Shown here piece after piece: positions 21,290 to 28,572 of a stretch of 28,572 bases of DNA (within the stretch, counting starts at the first letter, position 1; every line of letters starts with the position of its first letter). The notes under the pieces are model-generated. The model ran no database searches, was not told where the DNA came from, and was given only the letters and a program-made list of their open reading frames with translations. The translations under genes were made by a program, and so were the position numbers. Source of the DNA: Lachnospiraceae bacterium (GTDB lineage: Bacteria; Bacillota; Clostridia; Lachnospirales; Lachnospiraceae); contig CAAGSD010000090.1 of the NCBI GenBank assembly GCA_900772845.1, forward strand, positions 1 through 28,572. Direction: 5' to 3'.

Positions 21290-21318
21290 ATTTTATGATA
21301 AAGACGTTTACTTTGCAA
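21290..21318 (-). promoter_or_regulatory. Promoter of the cytidylate-kinase-like gene
   Basis: On the - strand TTGCAA (21318-21313), a 17-bp spacer and TAAAAT (21295-21290) form a good sigma-A promoter. The expected start is near 21283, about 22 nt before the start codon, with AAAGGAGGTG in the leader. Confidence 0.7.
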
Positions 21319-21369
21319 GAGGGACATGATGATACTTTTTCGCTTCTTTCAAAAACCAGAGACCTTTCA

Positions 21370-23043
21370 TTAATACCGGAAATTCATAAAATTCTTATTG
21401 TATTCATGAATATATTCGTAATACGCTTCCGTATCCTTATTGATCTTCATACTTTCCGTAATGGCAGAGAAATTGCTCACACCAATCAACACAATCAGTG
21501 CCGCAATAATTCCCAGCGAGATCCGCACTGCTTTACTCTTCCACTGCCGGATCAGATTGCGGTATCCTAATACACTATAGGGCATGACAAACAGAAAATA
21601 CGGCAGTACATATCTGCATTTTGTCTCCCAGAATGTCCAGAATACAAACGCTCCGATCAATAGCAGAAACGGCAGCAACTCTCCAAAATCCGCTTTTTTC
21701 TCCGTAAGCAGATACAACAAAATGCCAAACAAAAAAATCGACTGGCACACATCAAAAAATGCGATCAGTAGAATATTGATCTTGCCGCCATCGTATATGG
21801 TGGATTTTACAAGGGGGGACAACTCTACATTGGATACCTTATTGCTCTGCAGGGTAAAACATTCAAAGGTAGGATTGTTCCACAGAATGGCCCATTTTCT
21901 ATTGAAAAATGACCACGCATATTTCGGATCTTTTGCAAAATGTTGCAAGGATTCCCCAATATTTTCCAGACTGGCCACTGCTGTAGCATCAGTATCATAA
22001 TTATTTTCCACAAAAGTGGCCTCGTTATAAGTATTGTACCATCCCGGCGCACTTTCCGTCTCCTGCAATCCCATAGCGATATGAGCCCATTTGCTATTCC
22101 CTGCCCCGGGCTCCACCTGCAGGTGGAAACTGATATATGCTGTAGGAATGCTGCTTATCAAAAAGGTCAGCATTGCAACCAGCAGCAGATTCCCGGCGAT
22201 CTTCAGTTTTACCCGTTTTCCCGAAGTGCGGTCTGTAATGAGGCACATTATATAAAAGACAGCAATCCCCACAAAAATAATGAGGCAATTTTGTTTAAAT
22301 ATCGCAGCCAATGCCATGTTTATGCCGCATAACACGGAATACTGTATCCTTCTCGACTTCCGGTAAAGTAACGCCATCCAGACAGCCACTACTGCAAATC
22401 CATACCCGATATGGTCGCTATATATATTATTGATCAGAAAAGCATACGGCAGATACGTCGCCAGGATCACGCCCTGCACTGCCGTAAAAGCATTTTTTCC
22501 AAACAGCAGACAGCAGATCTGATACAGTCCCACAATCGTCACTGCGTAGAAAACTATGAGAATCACATACATCGCATAAAAGCTTTGTACAGTATCCACA
22601 AATCGCAGCAAAAGAGCCGCCAGCAAAATCATGCCGTTCTGGTGCGGCCACATATAAGCATAACCGCCGGGCTCCCAGGGAGACGCATTCCCCTCCAGAA
22701 AGGCTCCGGCACACATATAGATTTTTTCCGAATCACCGAAGAACCAGAACCCCGTCCGGCTGACCCACCACAACAGGAAAATCACCATCCCGGTAATGCA
22801 GATATAGAAAACATACTGCCCATAGCGGTCCAGAAATTCTTTTATTTTGCATTTTCCGGCAAGCCAGCACAATAAAATCACAATACCGATGCACAGAAGC
22901 TGGCGCCAGGGATTATTTTTCATGTAATATACCTGTTCCGTCACTCTCTGCATATTACAGATCGTAAAAAGTCCCTGCAAAAAAAGATAGCCTATAATAA
23001 TAATCGATACGATACGCACCAGTCGGGAATATATTTTTTCCAT
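21370..23043 (-). CDS. Polytopic GT-C-type membrane glycosyltransferase
   Basis: A 557-residue integral membrane protein with about ten to twelve hydrophobic helices spread over the length (for example IVSIIIIGYLFLQGLFTI, YVFYICITGMVIFLLWW, FLFGILLYLL and a final LGIIAALIVLIGVSNF). After the third helix is a GDSEKIY segment (near residue 103), whose Asp sits where GT-C enzymes of the GT39/ArnT/PMT type carry the catalytic acidic residue. A large extracytoplasmic loop with WNNP and YNTYNEAT lies before the last helices. Such enzymes transfer a sugar from a polyprenyl-phosphate donor outside the membrane. Donor and acceptor are unknown. It is the last gene of a four-gene glycosyltransferase cluster, 78 nt after a GT4 gene. 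Confidence 0.75.
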   Translation of the reverse strand: MEKIYSRLVRIVSIIIIGYLFLQGLFTICNMQRVTEQVYYMKNNPWRQLLCIGIVILLCWLAGKCKIKEFLDRYGQYVFYICITGMVIFLLWWVSRTGFWFFGDSEKIYMCAGAFLEGNASPWEPGGYAYMWPHQNGMILLAALLLRFVDTVQSFYAMYVILIVFYAVTIVGLYQICCLLFGKNAFTAVQGVILATYLPYAFLINNIYSDHIGYGFAVVAVWMALLYRKSRRIQYSVLCGINMALAAIFKQNCLIIFVGIAVFYIMCLITDRTSGKRVKLKIAGNLLLVAMLTFLISSIPTAYISFHLQVEPGAGNSKWAHIAMGLQETESAPGWYNTYNEATFVENNYDTDATAVASLENIGESLQHFAKDPKYAWSFFNRKWAILWNNPTFECFTLQSNKVSNVELSPLVKSTIYDGGKINILLIAFFDVCQSIFLFGILLYLLTEKKADFGELLPFLLLIGAFVFWTFWETKCRYVLPYFLFVMPYSVLGYRNLIRQWKSKAVRISLGIIAALIVLIGVSNFSAITESMKINKDTEAYYEYIHEYNKNFMNFRY

Positions 23044-23121
23044 CTGTTCAGCCTTTCCTTATACATTCCCTTTGAACATACCATATTTTCAAAATCGGTT
23101 CAATAGCCCGTCCTGTTTTGT

Positions 23122-24129
23122 CTATTGATACAGGTTCTGCTCGATCTGATACAGTCTTTCCCCGGTCGCTTTCATACTGTGTTCCACCGCTAAAGCTCTG
23201 CCTGCCTGGGTTCTGCGCAGTACTTCTTCCTGTCGTTCCCCGGACAGGATCTCCCGGAGTGCCTGCTCATAGGAATCTGGATCCGTGGCTTTCCGCACCT
23301 GGACACCATTCTCCAGCCATTCGTCATACACCGGAATATCCCTGACGATCACCGGGACCTCACAGGACAATGCTTCCAATACCACAATTCCTTCTGTCTC
23401 TTCATAACTGAAAAATGCAAACGCATCCGCTCCGCAGTATGCATCCCGTAGGATCACAGTAGGCATAAATCCTGCAAAAATAACATTCTCCGGTTTTTCC
23501 GCCACAACTTTTTTTATTTCCTTAGGGATCAATGCATGATTGCCGCCACCAAACCATAGAAAAAGAACATCCGGCATTCTTCTCGCTGTCTCAAGGAAAT
23601 CCAGAATGCCCTTTCTTCGAATAAGATGTCCTGCAGATATCACAACCTTTTTATCCACAGGAATATGAAAAAGAACACGAAACTGTCCACTTGCCTGTTC
23701 TGTTTTGTGGAAAAAATCCGTGTCTACACCATTGGTCAGTGAATAAACCTTCCTATGCAATCCATAGCTCATCAATAATTTCCGGGAATACTCCGTTGGA
23801 GTAATGACCACATCTCCCTGTCTATAGCAATGACATATCCATTTTTTAAATAAAGGAGCAGCCAGATTAGAGCCAATAAAGGAATTCTTAAAATCTTCCA
23901 TGGTAGAGTGTCCGTAATAGACGACCTTTTTCCCCTGCCGTCTCGCCCGCCGTGCCACCAGAGGCGAATCAGGCAGTACGGTATTGATCTGAACGATATC
24001 TGCCTCTTTCCAGATATCCGTCACAATCACTCCCGCCGCCTGCAGCATTTTTTCCTGATGACGGATGGCACTGCCAACACCGCTTTTGGCCACCAGTGAC
24101 TGTCCGCCTTTATAAATATATACTTTCAT
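23122..24129 (-). CDS. GT4-family glycosyltransferase
   Basis: A 335-residue GT-B fold enzyme. The N-terminal domain starts MKVYIYKGGQSLVAKSGVGS, a GxGxA-type loop. The C-terminal domain has VISAGHLIRRKGILDFLETA for nucleotide-sugar binding and the retaining GT4 EX7E-like motif EETEGIVVLEALSCEVPVI. The IVQINTVLPDSPL and YYGHSTMEDFKNSF segments resemble glycolipid-synthesising GT4 enzymes. No membrane helix is present, so it is probably a peripheral enzyme. The substrate is not known. It lies 12 nt after the VTT-domain gene, within the same operon. Confidence 0.85.
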   Translation of the reverse strand: MKVYIYKGGQSLVAKSGVGSAIRHQEKMLQAAGVIVTDIWKEADIVQINTVLPDSPLVARRARRQGKKVVYYGHSTMEDFKNSFIGSNLAAPLFKKWICHCYRQGDVVITPTEYSRKLLMSYGLHRKVYSLTNGVDTDFFHKTEQASGQFRVLFHIPVDKKVVISAGHLIRRKGILDFLETARRMPDVLFLWFGGGNHALIPKEIKKVVAEKPENVIFAGFMPTVILRDAYCGADAFAFFSYEETEGIVVLEALSCEVPVIVRDIPVYDEWLENGVQVRKATDPDSYEQALREILSGERQEEVLRRTQAGRALAVEHSMKATGERLYQIEQNLYQ

Positions 24130-24141
24130 ATGAAGATACTC

Positions 24142-24852
24142 CTATGCCAGATGGAAAATCACCTGGAACAGTGTCGCAAGTCCCAGGCTGTACAGTGCAA
24201 TGGAAAATGGCTTCCCCAGAAAGATGACTGCCACAAACTGCTTCCATGTCATGTTCGTCGTTCCGGCAAGGTAGCAGAGAAAATCATCCGGCGCTACCGG
24301 CAGAAAAATGGCCAGTGCAAATAGTTTTAAAAATCTTCCTTTTTGCTCCGTCCACGTCAGGTATTTTTCGATCATTTTCTCGGAAAACATCTTGTACAAT
24401 ACCGATCTTCCCAGGCTTCTTGCAATCCCAAAAGCAATACAGGAACCCACACAGATCCCGATATAGTTATAGAAAAAACCCGGAATCGCACCAAAGAGCA
24501 ATACCCCCGCCAGGCAGCTGATGCCGCCCGGTATGATGGGAAATACCACCTGAACGATCTGAATCAGCACAAAGATCAGCGCACCGACCATTCCAAAGCG
24601 GTTCACAAACTGCTGCATGGTCTCCACCGACTGGAAAATACCGCTCTGATAGCCCCAGACTGCCAGTATTCCGCAGAGGATCAGACTAACCCAGGATGCA
24701 ATATTGACTGCCTTTTGCCAGGTGCTTTTCTCTTTCGGCCCATTTTTCTTCGAGTTGTCGTTCGTATAATTGTTCCACACTTCCCGCAAATCTTTTTTGG
24801 GAAAATATTTCTGCGGACTGTTTTGCATAATTGCACATTCCTCTGCGTTCAT
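24142..24852 (-). CDS. TVP38/TMEM64-type VTT-domain membrane protein
   Basis: A polytopic membrane protein of the VTT (DedA/SNARE-associated) superfamily, up to 236 residues. After a hydrophilic N-terminus, the first helix is about residues 47-66 (KAVNIASWVSLILCGILAVW). The re-entrant VTT signature then follows (VVFPIIPGGISCLAGVLLFG, then YIGICVGSCIAFGIARSLGR), with further helices and LFALAIFLPVAPDDFLCYLAG near the C-terminus. Family members act in membrane lipid or undecaprenyl-phosphate flipping. The frame starts with ATG24852 inside the upstream GT4 gene, a 167-nt overlap. GTG24780 is an alternative start that would shorten the overlap to 95 nt and still leave a 20-residue tail before the first helix. 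I favour a later start but cannot decide. Confidence 0.75.
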   Translation of the reverse strand: MNAEECAIMQNSPQKYFPKKDLREVWNNYTNDNSKKNGPKEKSTWQKAVNIASWVSLILCGILAVWGYQSGIFQSVETMQQFVNRFGMVGALIFVLIQIVQVVFPIIPGGISCLAGVLLFGAIPGFFYNYIGICVGSCIAFGIARSLGRSVLYKMFSEKMIEKYLTWTEQKGRFLKLFALAIFLPVAPDDFLCYLAGTTNMTWKQFVAVIFLGKPFSIALYSLGLATLFQVIFHLA

Positions 24853-25891
24853 CGTATTCTTTCTCCTTCCAGCTCTTCAAATCTTTCAGGAATTCCTCTT
24901 CCGTCCGGTACTGCCAGCCGTTTTTGCCCTCTTCCACAACTGCCCGCAGACATTCATCCTTTCTACACAATAGCGGCAATCCTGCTGCCAGTGCTTCCGC
25001 ATAGGTAAGTCCCTGGGTCTCACTGGTGGAAGCGCTGATGAACAGGTCTCCTGCCGGATAATAGGATGCCACTTCCTCCGGTGACACCATTCCGGTAAAA
25101 ATAACACTTTCCATCACACCCAGCTCAGCTGCCTTTTTCCGCAAAATCTCCAAATAAGGACCTCCGCCTACGATCATCAGCATCGTGCCGCTCTCCTGTA
25201 CTTTCTGCTGGTACTCCAGCAATTCTTCCAGATTTTTCTCTTTTGCCAGCCGCCCCACATATAACAGTACGGTAGTCTCCTTGGCAATTCCGTATTTTCT
25301 GCGCATCTGCTCTCTGACTCCTGTCCGGGACTGTGCCGCATATTTTTCCAGATCGATACCCGACGGAATCACCGATACCGGACACTGAATTTTGTAACCC
25401 TTTAACAGTGTCTCGATCTTCGTACTGGGAGCAATCATGCTGTCCACTTTCTCCAAGATCCGTCTCGTCAGGAATTGCACCATATCTCTGCCCCATTTTT
25501 TGTAAGGTGAAAAATAATGGGTATAATCCTCGTATACGGTATGGTAGGTATGCACCAGAGGAATCTTACATTCCTCCGCGATCCTTTTCGCCATAAAAAA
25601 GGTAGAAAATTCGCATTGGGAATGCACAATGTCCGGCTGCCACTCTATAATCCTGCGATACAGTTCGCGTCCTGGGGACACCCGGAGTCTGGCACCCGGA
25701 TAAATATATCCGGCATTCACGGAGCCCATATAGATCACACCCTCTTCCTCATAGGAATGAGCTGTCCGAGACAGGGTCAGGATCTTCACTTCATGTCCTC
25801 TTTGCTGTAATTCCTCCCACAGATTGCATACCGAAGTCACGACGCCGTTGATGGCCGGCTTGTACCAGTCCGTTGTGATCAATACTTTCAT
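24686..25891 (-). CDS. GT4 glycosyltransferase, diacylglycerol-glucosyltransferase-like
   Basis: A 401-residue retaining GT-B enzyme. It opens with LITTDWYKPAINGVVTSVCN, as in family members that glycosylate diacylglycerol. VHTYHTVYEDYTHYF and SMIAPSTKIETLLKGY resemble monoglucosyl-diacylglycerol synthases of Firmicutes. The nucleotide-sugar site is in VLLYVGRLAKEKNLEELLEY, and ASTSETQGLTYAEALAAGLP carries the EX7E motif. The likely role is to build membrane glycolipid or a lipoteichoic-acid anchor, inferred from similarity. It is the first gene of the cluster GT4-VTT-GT4-GT-C, and the cluster suggests one envelope glycolipid or glycan path. The C-terminal 55 residues (NYAKQSAEIFSQKRFA...) overlap the next gene's frame. 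Confidence 0.85.
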   Translation of the reverse strand: MKVLITTDWYKPAINGVVTSVCNLWEELQQRGHEVKILTLSRTAHSYEEEGVIYMGSVNAGYIYPGARLRVSPGRELYRRIIEWQPDIVHSQCEFSTFFMAKRIAEECKIPLVHTYHTVYEDYTHYFSPYKKWGRDMVQFLTRRILEKVDSMIAPSTKIETLLKGYKIQCPVSVIPSGIDLEKYAAQSRTGVREQMRRKYGIAKETTVLLYVGRLAKEKNLEELLEYQQKVQESGTMLMIVGGGPYLEILRKKAAELGVMESVIFTGMVSPEEVASYYPAGDLFISASTSETQGLTYAEALAAGLPLLCRKDECLRAVVEEGKNGWQYRTEEEFLKDLKSWKEKEYDERRGMCNYAKQSAEIFSQKRFAGSVEQLYERQLEEKWAEREKHLAKGSQYCILG

Positions 25892-25932
25892 CTCTTTTCT
25901 CCCTTCCGCTTATTTTCTCTGAACTGATTCTC

Positions 25933-25941
25933 AGCATAACA
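25933..25941 (-). promoter_or_regulatory. Candidate extended -10 promoter for the glycosyltransferase cluster
   Basis: On the - strand TGTTATGCT (25941-25933) is an extended -10 (TGnTATGCT), about 41 nt before the GT4 start. No good -35 lies 17 bp upstream. This is a weak call. Confidence 0.35.
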
Positions 25942-26017
25942 GACACAGGTAAATTCCATCCGAATAAAATCAAAAGTTTTCCTAAATTTTCTTTGAGTTT
26001 TTTCCAAAATGAGCAAC

Positions 26018-26060
26018 AAAAAACGACGTTCCCCGGAAATTTCCGAAAAACGCCGTTTTT
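26018..26060 (-). terminator. Terminator of the nucleoside transporter operon
   Basis: On the - strand AAAAACGGCGTT (26060-26049) pairs with AACGTCGTTTTTT (to 26018), with an inner palindrome CGGAAATTTCCG (26034-26045). T-runs follow. It starts 28 nt after the last permease gene. Confidence 0.8.
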
Positions 26061-26087
26061 GATTCCAAATCGTCTTTTCTATAGTTA

Positions 26088-27089
26088 TTATCTCTCTTCT
26101 CTGAAGTATGCCAGTCCCAGACTTGCGGGCGGCTGATTCTCTCTCTTACTCCTCATGCTGGTGATGACCAGTACCAATAAGGTTACGACATAAGGAATCA
26201 TCTTATACAGCTCCTGATATTCCATATGCTCGATACCGGTAGGCAGGTACAGGTACAAAATATACAGTCCACCGAACAGGAAAGAGGCAAATACGCTGAT
26301 ATTCGGTCTCCAGATGGTGAAGATGACCAGTGCAATGGCAAGCCAGCCTCTGTCACCGAACGCATCATTGGACCAGACACCACAGGCATAGTCCATTACA
26401 TAATACAGACCACCCAGTCCTGCGATCATACAACCGATACACGTTGCAATGTATTTATATCTGGATACATTGATACCGGCCGCATCTGCAGTATTGGGTC
26501 CTTCACCGACTGCTCTTAAGTGCAGTCCTGTTCTGGTATGCTTCAGCACATAAGATGCTGCAAATGCAATGATCACCGCCAGATAGGCCAAAAATCCATA
26601 GGATAAAAACAGCTTGCCAAACCATCCAAGCTTTCCTGCGAAGGGAAGGGACTTGCTGAAATAGCTGCTGGTAGCGGACAGTGCGATGGAAGGTACATCA
26701 CTGTTGACCAGCTTGATCAGGGAACCGCCGAAGAAGTTACCGAAGCCTACACCGAAGGTGGTCATGGCCAGACCGGTCACGTTCTGGTTCGCCCGAAGAG
26801 TAACAGTCAGAAAGCAGTACAGTAATCCCATCAACAGAGACCCCAACAGACAACAAAGCATTGGGATTGCAACAGCAAGGAACCCGTTCATATTTGACGC
26901 ACCGCCTGCGGATCTCTCATAAAAGAAAGATCCGATGACACCGCAGATACCACCCACGTACATAACACCGGGGATTCCCAAATTCAGGTTCCCGGATTTC
27001 TCCGTAATGATCTCACCGGTGCTTCCATATAAAAGAGGAATTCCCTGTACGATCGCTCTCGGAATAAATGCAAGTAAAAATGACCACAT
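26088..27089 (-). CDS. nupQ: Nucleoside ABC transporter permease, NupQ-like
   Basis: A 333-residue inner-membrane permease with about eight hydrophobic helices and the family-typical block ITEKSGNLNLGIPGVMYVGG near the N-terminus. A second conserved region reads ANQNVTGLAMTTFGVGFGNF. Later HTRTGLHLRAVGEGPNTADAAGIN marks the cytoplasmic coupling loop that docks with the ATPase. With the NupP-like and ATPase subunits upstream it should form a BMP-family nucleoside importer (NupNOPQ/YufNOPQ type). Purine nucleosides are the usual cargo, though the binding lipoprotein is outside the window. The start is 2 nt from the end of the NupP-like gene, so the genes are co-translated. It is the last gene of the operon, followed by a terminator. 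Confidence 0.85.
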   Translation of the reverse strand: MWSFLLAFIPRAIVQGIPLLYGSTGEIITEKSGNLNLGIPGVMYVGGICGVIGSFFYERSAGGASNMNGFLAVAIPMLCCLLGSLLMGLLYCFLTVTLRANQNVTGLAMTTFGVGFGNFFGGSLIKLVNSDVPSIALSATSSYFSKSLPFAGKLGWFGKLFLSYGFLAYLAVIIAFAASYVLKHTRTGLHLRAVGEGPNTADAAGINVSRYKYIATCIGCMIAGLGGLYYVMDYACGVWSNDAFGDRGWLAIALVIFTIWRPNISVFASFLFGGLYILYLYLPTGIEHMEYQELYKMIPYVVTLLVLVITSMRSKRENQPPASLGLAYFREER

Positions 27090-27091
27090 GA

Positions 27092-28195
27092 TTACTGTTC
27101 CTCCTTTTCTGCCTTTTTACGGAACTGCAGGCGATAGGTAATGAAAAACTCACAACCGATGATAAAGAACAGGATAATACCTGTCAGAATATCGGAGTAG
27201 GAATGATTCAGTCCAAAATTGGTAGAGATCTCACTGGCACCACGATCCATGAAAATGATCAGGAAACTGGAGAATACCATGGTCAGAGGATTAAACTTGG
27301 ACATCCAGGATACCAGTACAGCGGTAAATCCCTGTCCGCCTGCAATCGTGGTGGTCACAGTATGATTGATACCTCCTACCAGAAGCAGACCTACCAGTCC
27401 GCACAGCGCACCGGACAACAGCATGGTCCGGATAATTACTTTTTCTACCTTAATGCCCACATATTTTGCGGTATTTTCACTCTCACCCACAACGGAAATC
27501 TCGTATCCCTGCTTACTGTAGTTCAGATATACATACATAAATATCGTGATCACTACTGCCACTACAATACTTAACAGATACTTAGAACCAAAGATCTGCG
27601 GCAGCCAGCCCACGTTGGTGTTCTGGTTAATGATGCCGATCTTACCGGAGCCCTTGGGTACCTCCCATACTATCGTATAGAATGCCACCAGCTGGGTAGC
27701 TATGTAGTTCATCATCAGCGTAGACAGGGTCTCATTGGTATTCCATTTTGCCTTGAAAAATGCGGGAATGAAGCCCCAGATGGCTCCTGCTGCCAGGCTG
27801 GCCACGATCATGCACAGGATCACAACTGCATTCGGAAACTTATCTCCCAGACAGATCATGCAGGCTGCAGATGCCAGACCTCCGATCAGCACCTGTCCCT
27901 CACCACCGATATTCCAGAATTTCATCTTAAATGCCGGCGTCAGTGCCAATGCGATCAACAGCAGGATCGCAATATTCTGAAAAGTAACCCATGTCTTGCG
28001 GACGGATCCGAAAGCTCCCAGGATGATGGACTGATATACCTGTAAAGGATTGATTCCCGTGGTAACTGTTGTAATGATACCGCAGAGGATCAGTGCCAAC
28101 AGGATTGCCACGAAGCGGATGCCCAGCGATTTGTACCAGGGGAGTGCATCTCTTTTTACGATATGAAACAAAGGCTCTCTATTCTTCTCCTTCAT
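27092..28195 (-). CDS. nupP: Nucleoside ABC transporter permease, NupP-like
   Basis: A 367-residue integral membrane permease with around nine hydrophobic helices. Characteristic blocks are FKMKFWNIGGEGQVLIGGLA, WNTNETLSTLMMNYIATQL, and SKQGYEISVVGESENTAKYVGI, the last being the cytoplasmic coupling helix. It pairs with the NupQ-like permease to form the membrane channel of a BMP-type nucleoside importer. The ATG at 28195 lies 17 nt inside the ATPase gene, with GGAGG about 8 nt before it in the last ATPase codons, so expression is coupled. Substrate specificity is known only by family. Confidence 0.87.
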   Translation of the reverse strand: MKEKNREPLFHIVKRDALPWYKSLGIRFVAILLALILCGIITTVTTGINPLQVYQSIILGAFGSVRKTWVTFQNIAILLLIALALTPAFKMKFWNIGGEGQVLIGGLASAACMICLGDKFPNAVVILCMIVASLAAGAIWGFIPAFFKAKWNTNETLSTLMMNYIATQLVAFYTIVWEVPKGSGKIGIINQNTNVGWLPQIFGSKYLLSIVVAVVITIFMYVYLNYSKQGYEISVVGESENTAKYVGIKVEKVIIRTMLLSGALCGLVGLLLVGGINHTVTTTIAGGQGFTAVLVSWMSKFNPLTMVFSSFLIIFMDRGASEISTNFGLNHSYSDILTGIILFFIIGCEFFITYRLQFRKKAEKEEQ

Positions 28196-28572
28196 GTTCT
28201 TTGCCTCCTACTCTGGTCATCAGCATACCGACCTCATTTTTATCTGTCTTTCTCGCATCGAGAATACCACTCACTTCTCCACCGCACAATACCATGATAC
28301 GGTCGGACAGCTCCATCAGCACATCCAGATCCTCACCCACGAAGATTACGGCAACGCCCTTTTTCTTCTGCTCGTTGATCAGATCATATATGGTATAGGA
28401 AGAATTGATATCCAGTCCCCGGACCGCATAAGCTGTCAACAGTACGGTAGGTGCGGATGCAATCTCTCTTCCTACGAGAACCTTCTGTACATTACCACCG
28501 GACAATCTGCGTACCGGAGTGGTGATACCCGGTGTTACAACCTCCAGATTTTCTACCACATCAGCCGCAAGC
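28179..28572 (-). CDS. nupO: Nucleoside ABC transporter ATP-binding protein, C-terminal part
   Basis: The gene runs off the right edge, so only about 131 C-terminal residues are visible. They start within LAADVVENLEVV in open frame with no start codon needed. The fragment holds the second nucleotide-binding domain's signature loop RRLSGGNVQKVLVGREI and then the Walker B region VLLTAYAVRGLDINSSYTIY. The usual Asp-Glu is missing, as is common in the degenerate second domain of this family, where 'PTRGLD' is typical. VIFVGEDLDVLMELSDRI follows. Two fused NBDs are expected in the full protein. It is the ATPase of the importer whose permeases lie downstream, overlapping the NupP-like gene by 17 nt. 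Confidence 0.85.
   Translation of the reverse strand, partial: LAADVVENLEVVTPGITTPVRRLSGGNVQKVLVGREIASAPTVLLTAYAVRGLDINSSYTIYDLINEQKKKGVAVIFVGEDLDVLMELSDRIMVLCGGEVSGILDARKTDKNEVGMLMTRVGGKEHEGEE

Noticed and set aside
20634..21329. 231-aa open frame on the + strand opposite the kinase-like gene
   Set aside because: It is antisense to a supported gene and spans its promoter and terminator. There is no ribosome site or recognisable domain.

Overview
The window looks like chromosome from a Clostridia member, most likely Lachnospiraceae. The basis is strong AGGAGG-type ribosome sites, moderate GC, class II (Firmicutes-type) GalT, and protein families typical of gut Clostridia: DUF438 hemerythrin-PAS, DUF4080 radical SAM, VanW and BMP-type nucleoside ABC transport. 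I call 27 protein genes, one of them cut by the right edge, and one gene remnant. I see no rRNA, tRNA, CRISPR array, transposase or phage gene.

Layout. 1-4.3 kb (+): an AraC-type cupin regulator, a CHASE-GGDEF-PAS membrane diguanylate cyclase, and a DUF438/hemerythrin/PAS sensor. 4.3-5.5 kb (-): a gamma-type carbonic anhydrase-like protein and TrmL. 5.5-7.5 kb (-): an accessory island with an unrecognised protein, an HTH-Fic protein with its own promoter and a striking inverted-repeat operator, structured intergenic repeats, and at its far edge an internally deleted copy of trmL. 7.5-11.9 kb (-): a probable operon of a 35-aa membrane peptide, a VanW protein, an AIR-synthase-like protein, an Lrp/AsnC regulator and an aminotransferase. 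12-15.1 kb: a TPR-like membrane protein (+) whose 3' end overlaps that of a DEDDh exonuclease (-), which follows a radical SAM gene that appears to be leaderless. 15.2-18 kb (-): galK-galT. 18.3-20.3 kb (-): a 2-isopropylmalate synthase fused to a complete AraC-type DNA-binding domain. 20.8-21.3 kb (-): a cytidylate-kinase-like protein. 21.4-25.9 kb (-): an envelope glycolipid/glycan cluster (two GT4 enzymes, a VTT/DedA-like membrane protein and a GT-C membrane glycosyltransferase). 26-28.6 kb (-): the end of a nucleoside ABC transporter operon (ATPase, two permeases).

The most interesting item is the LeuA-AraC fusion. A leucine-sensing biosynthetic enzyme carries its own transcription-factor domain, and the AT-rich promoter region upstream of its gene contains repeated GTAAT/ATTAC dyads. 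It could be a metabolic enzyme that reads its own feedback state and sets its own transcription. Second are the HTH-Fic island, with its operator dyad and the trmL scar, and the leaderless radical SAM promoter, whose -35 element lies in the hairpin of the upstream galT terminator.
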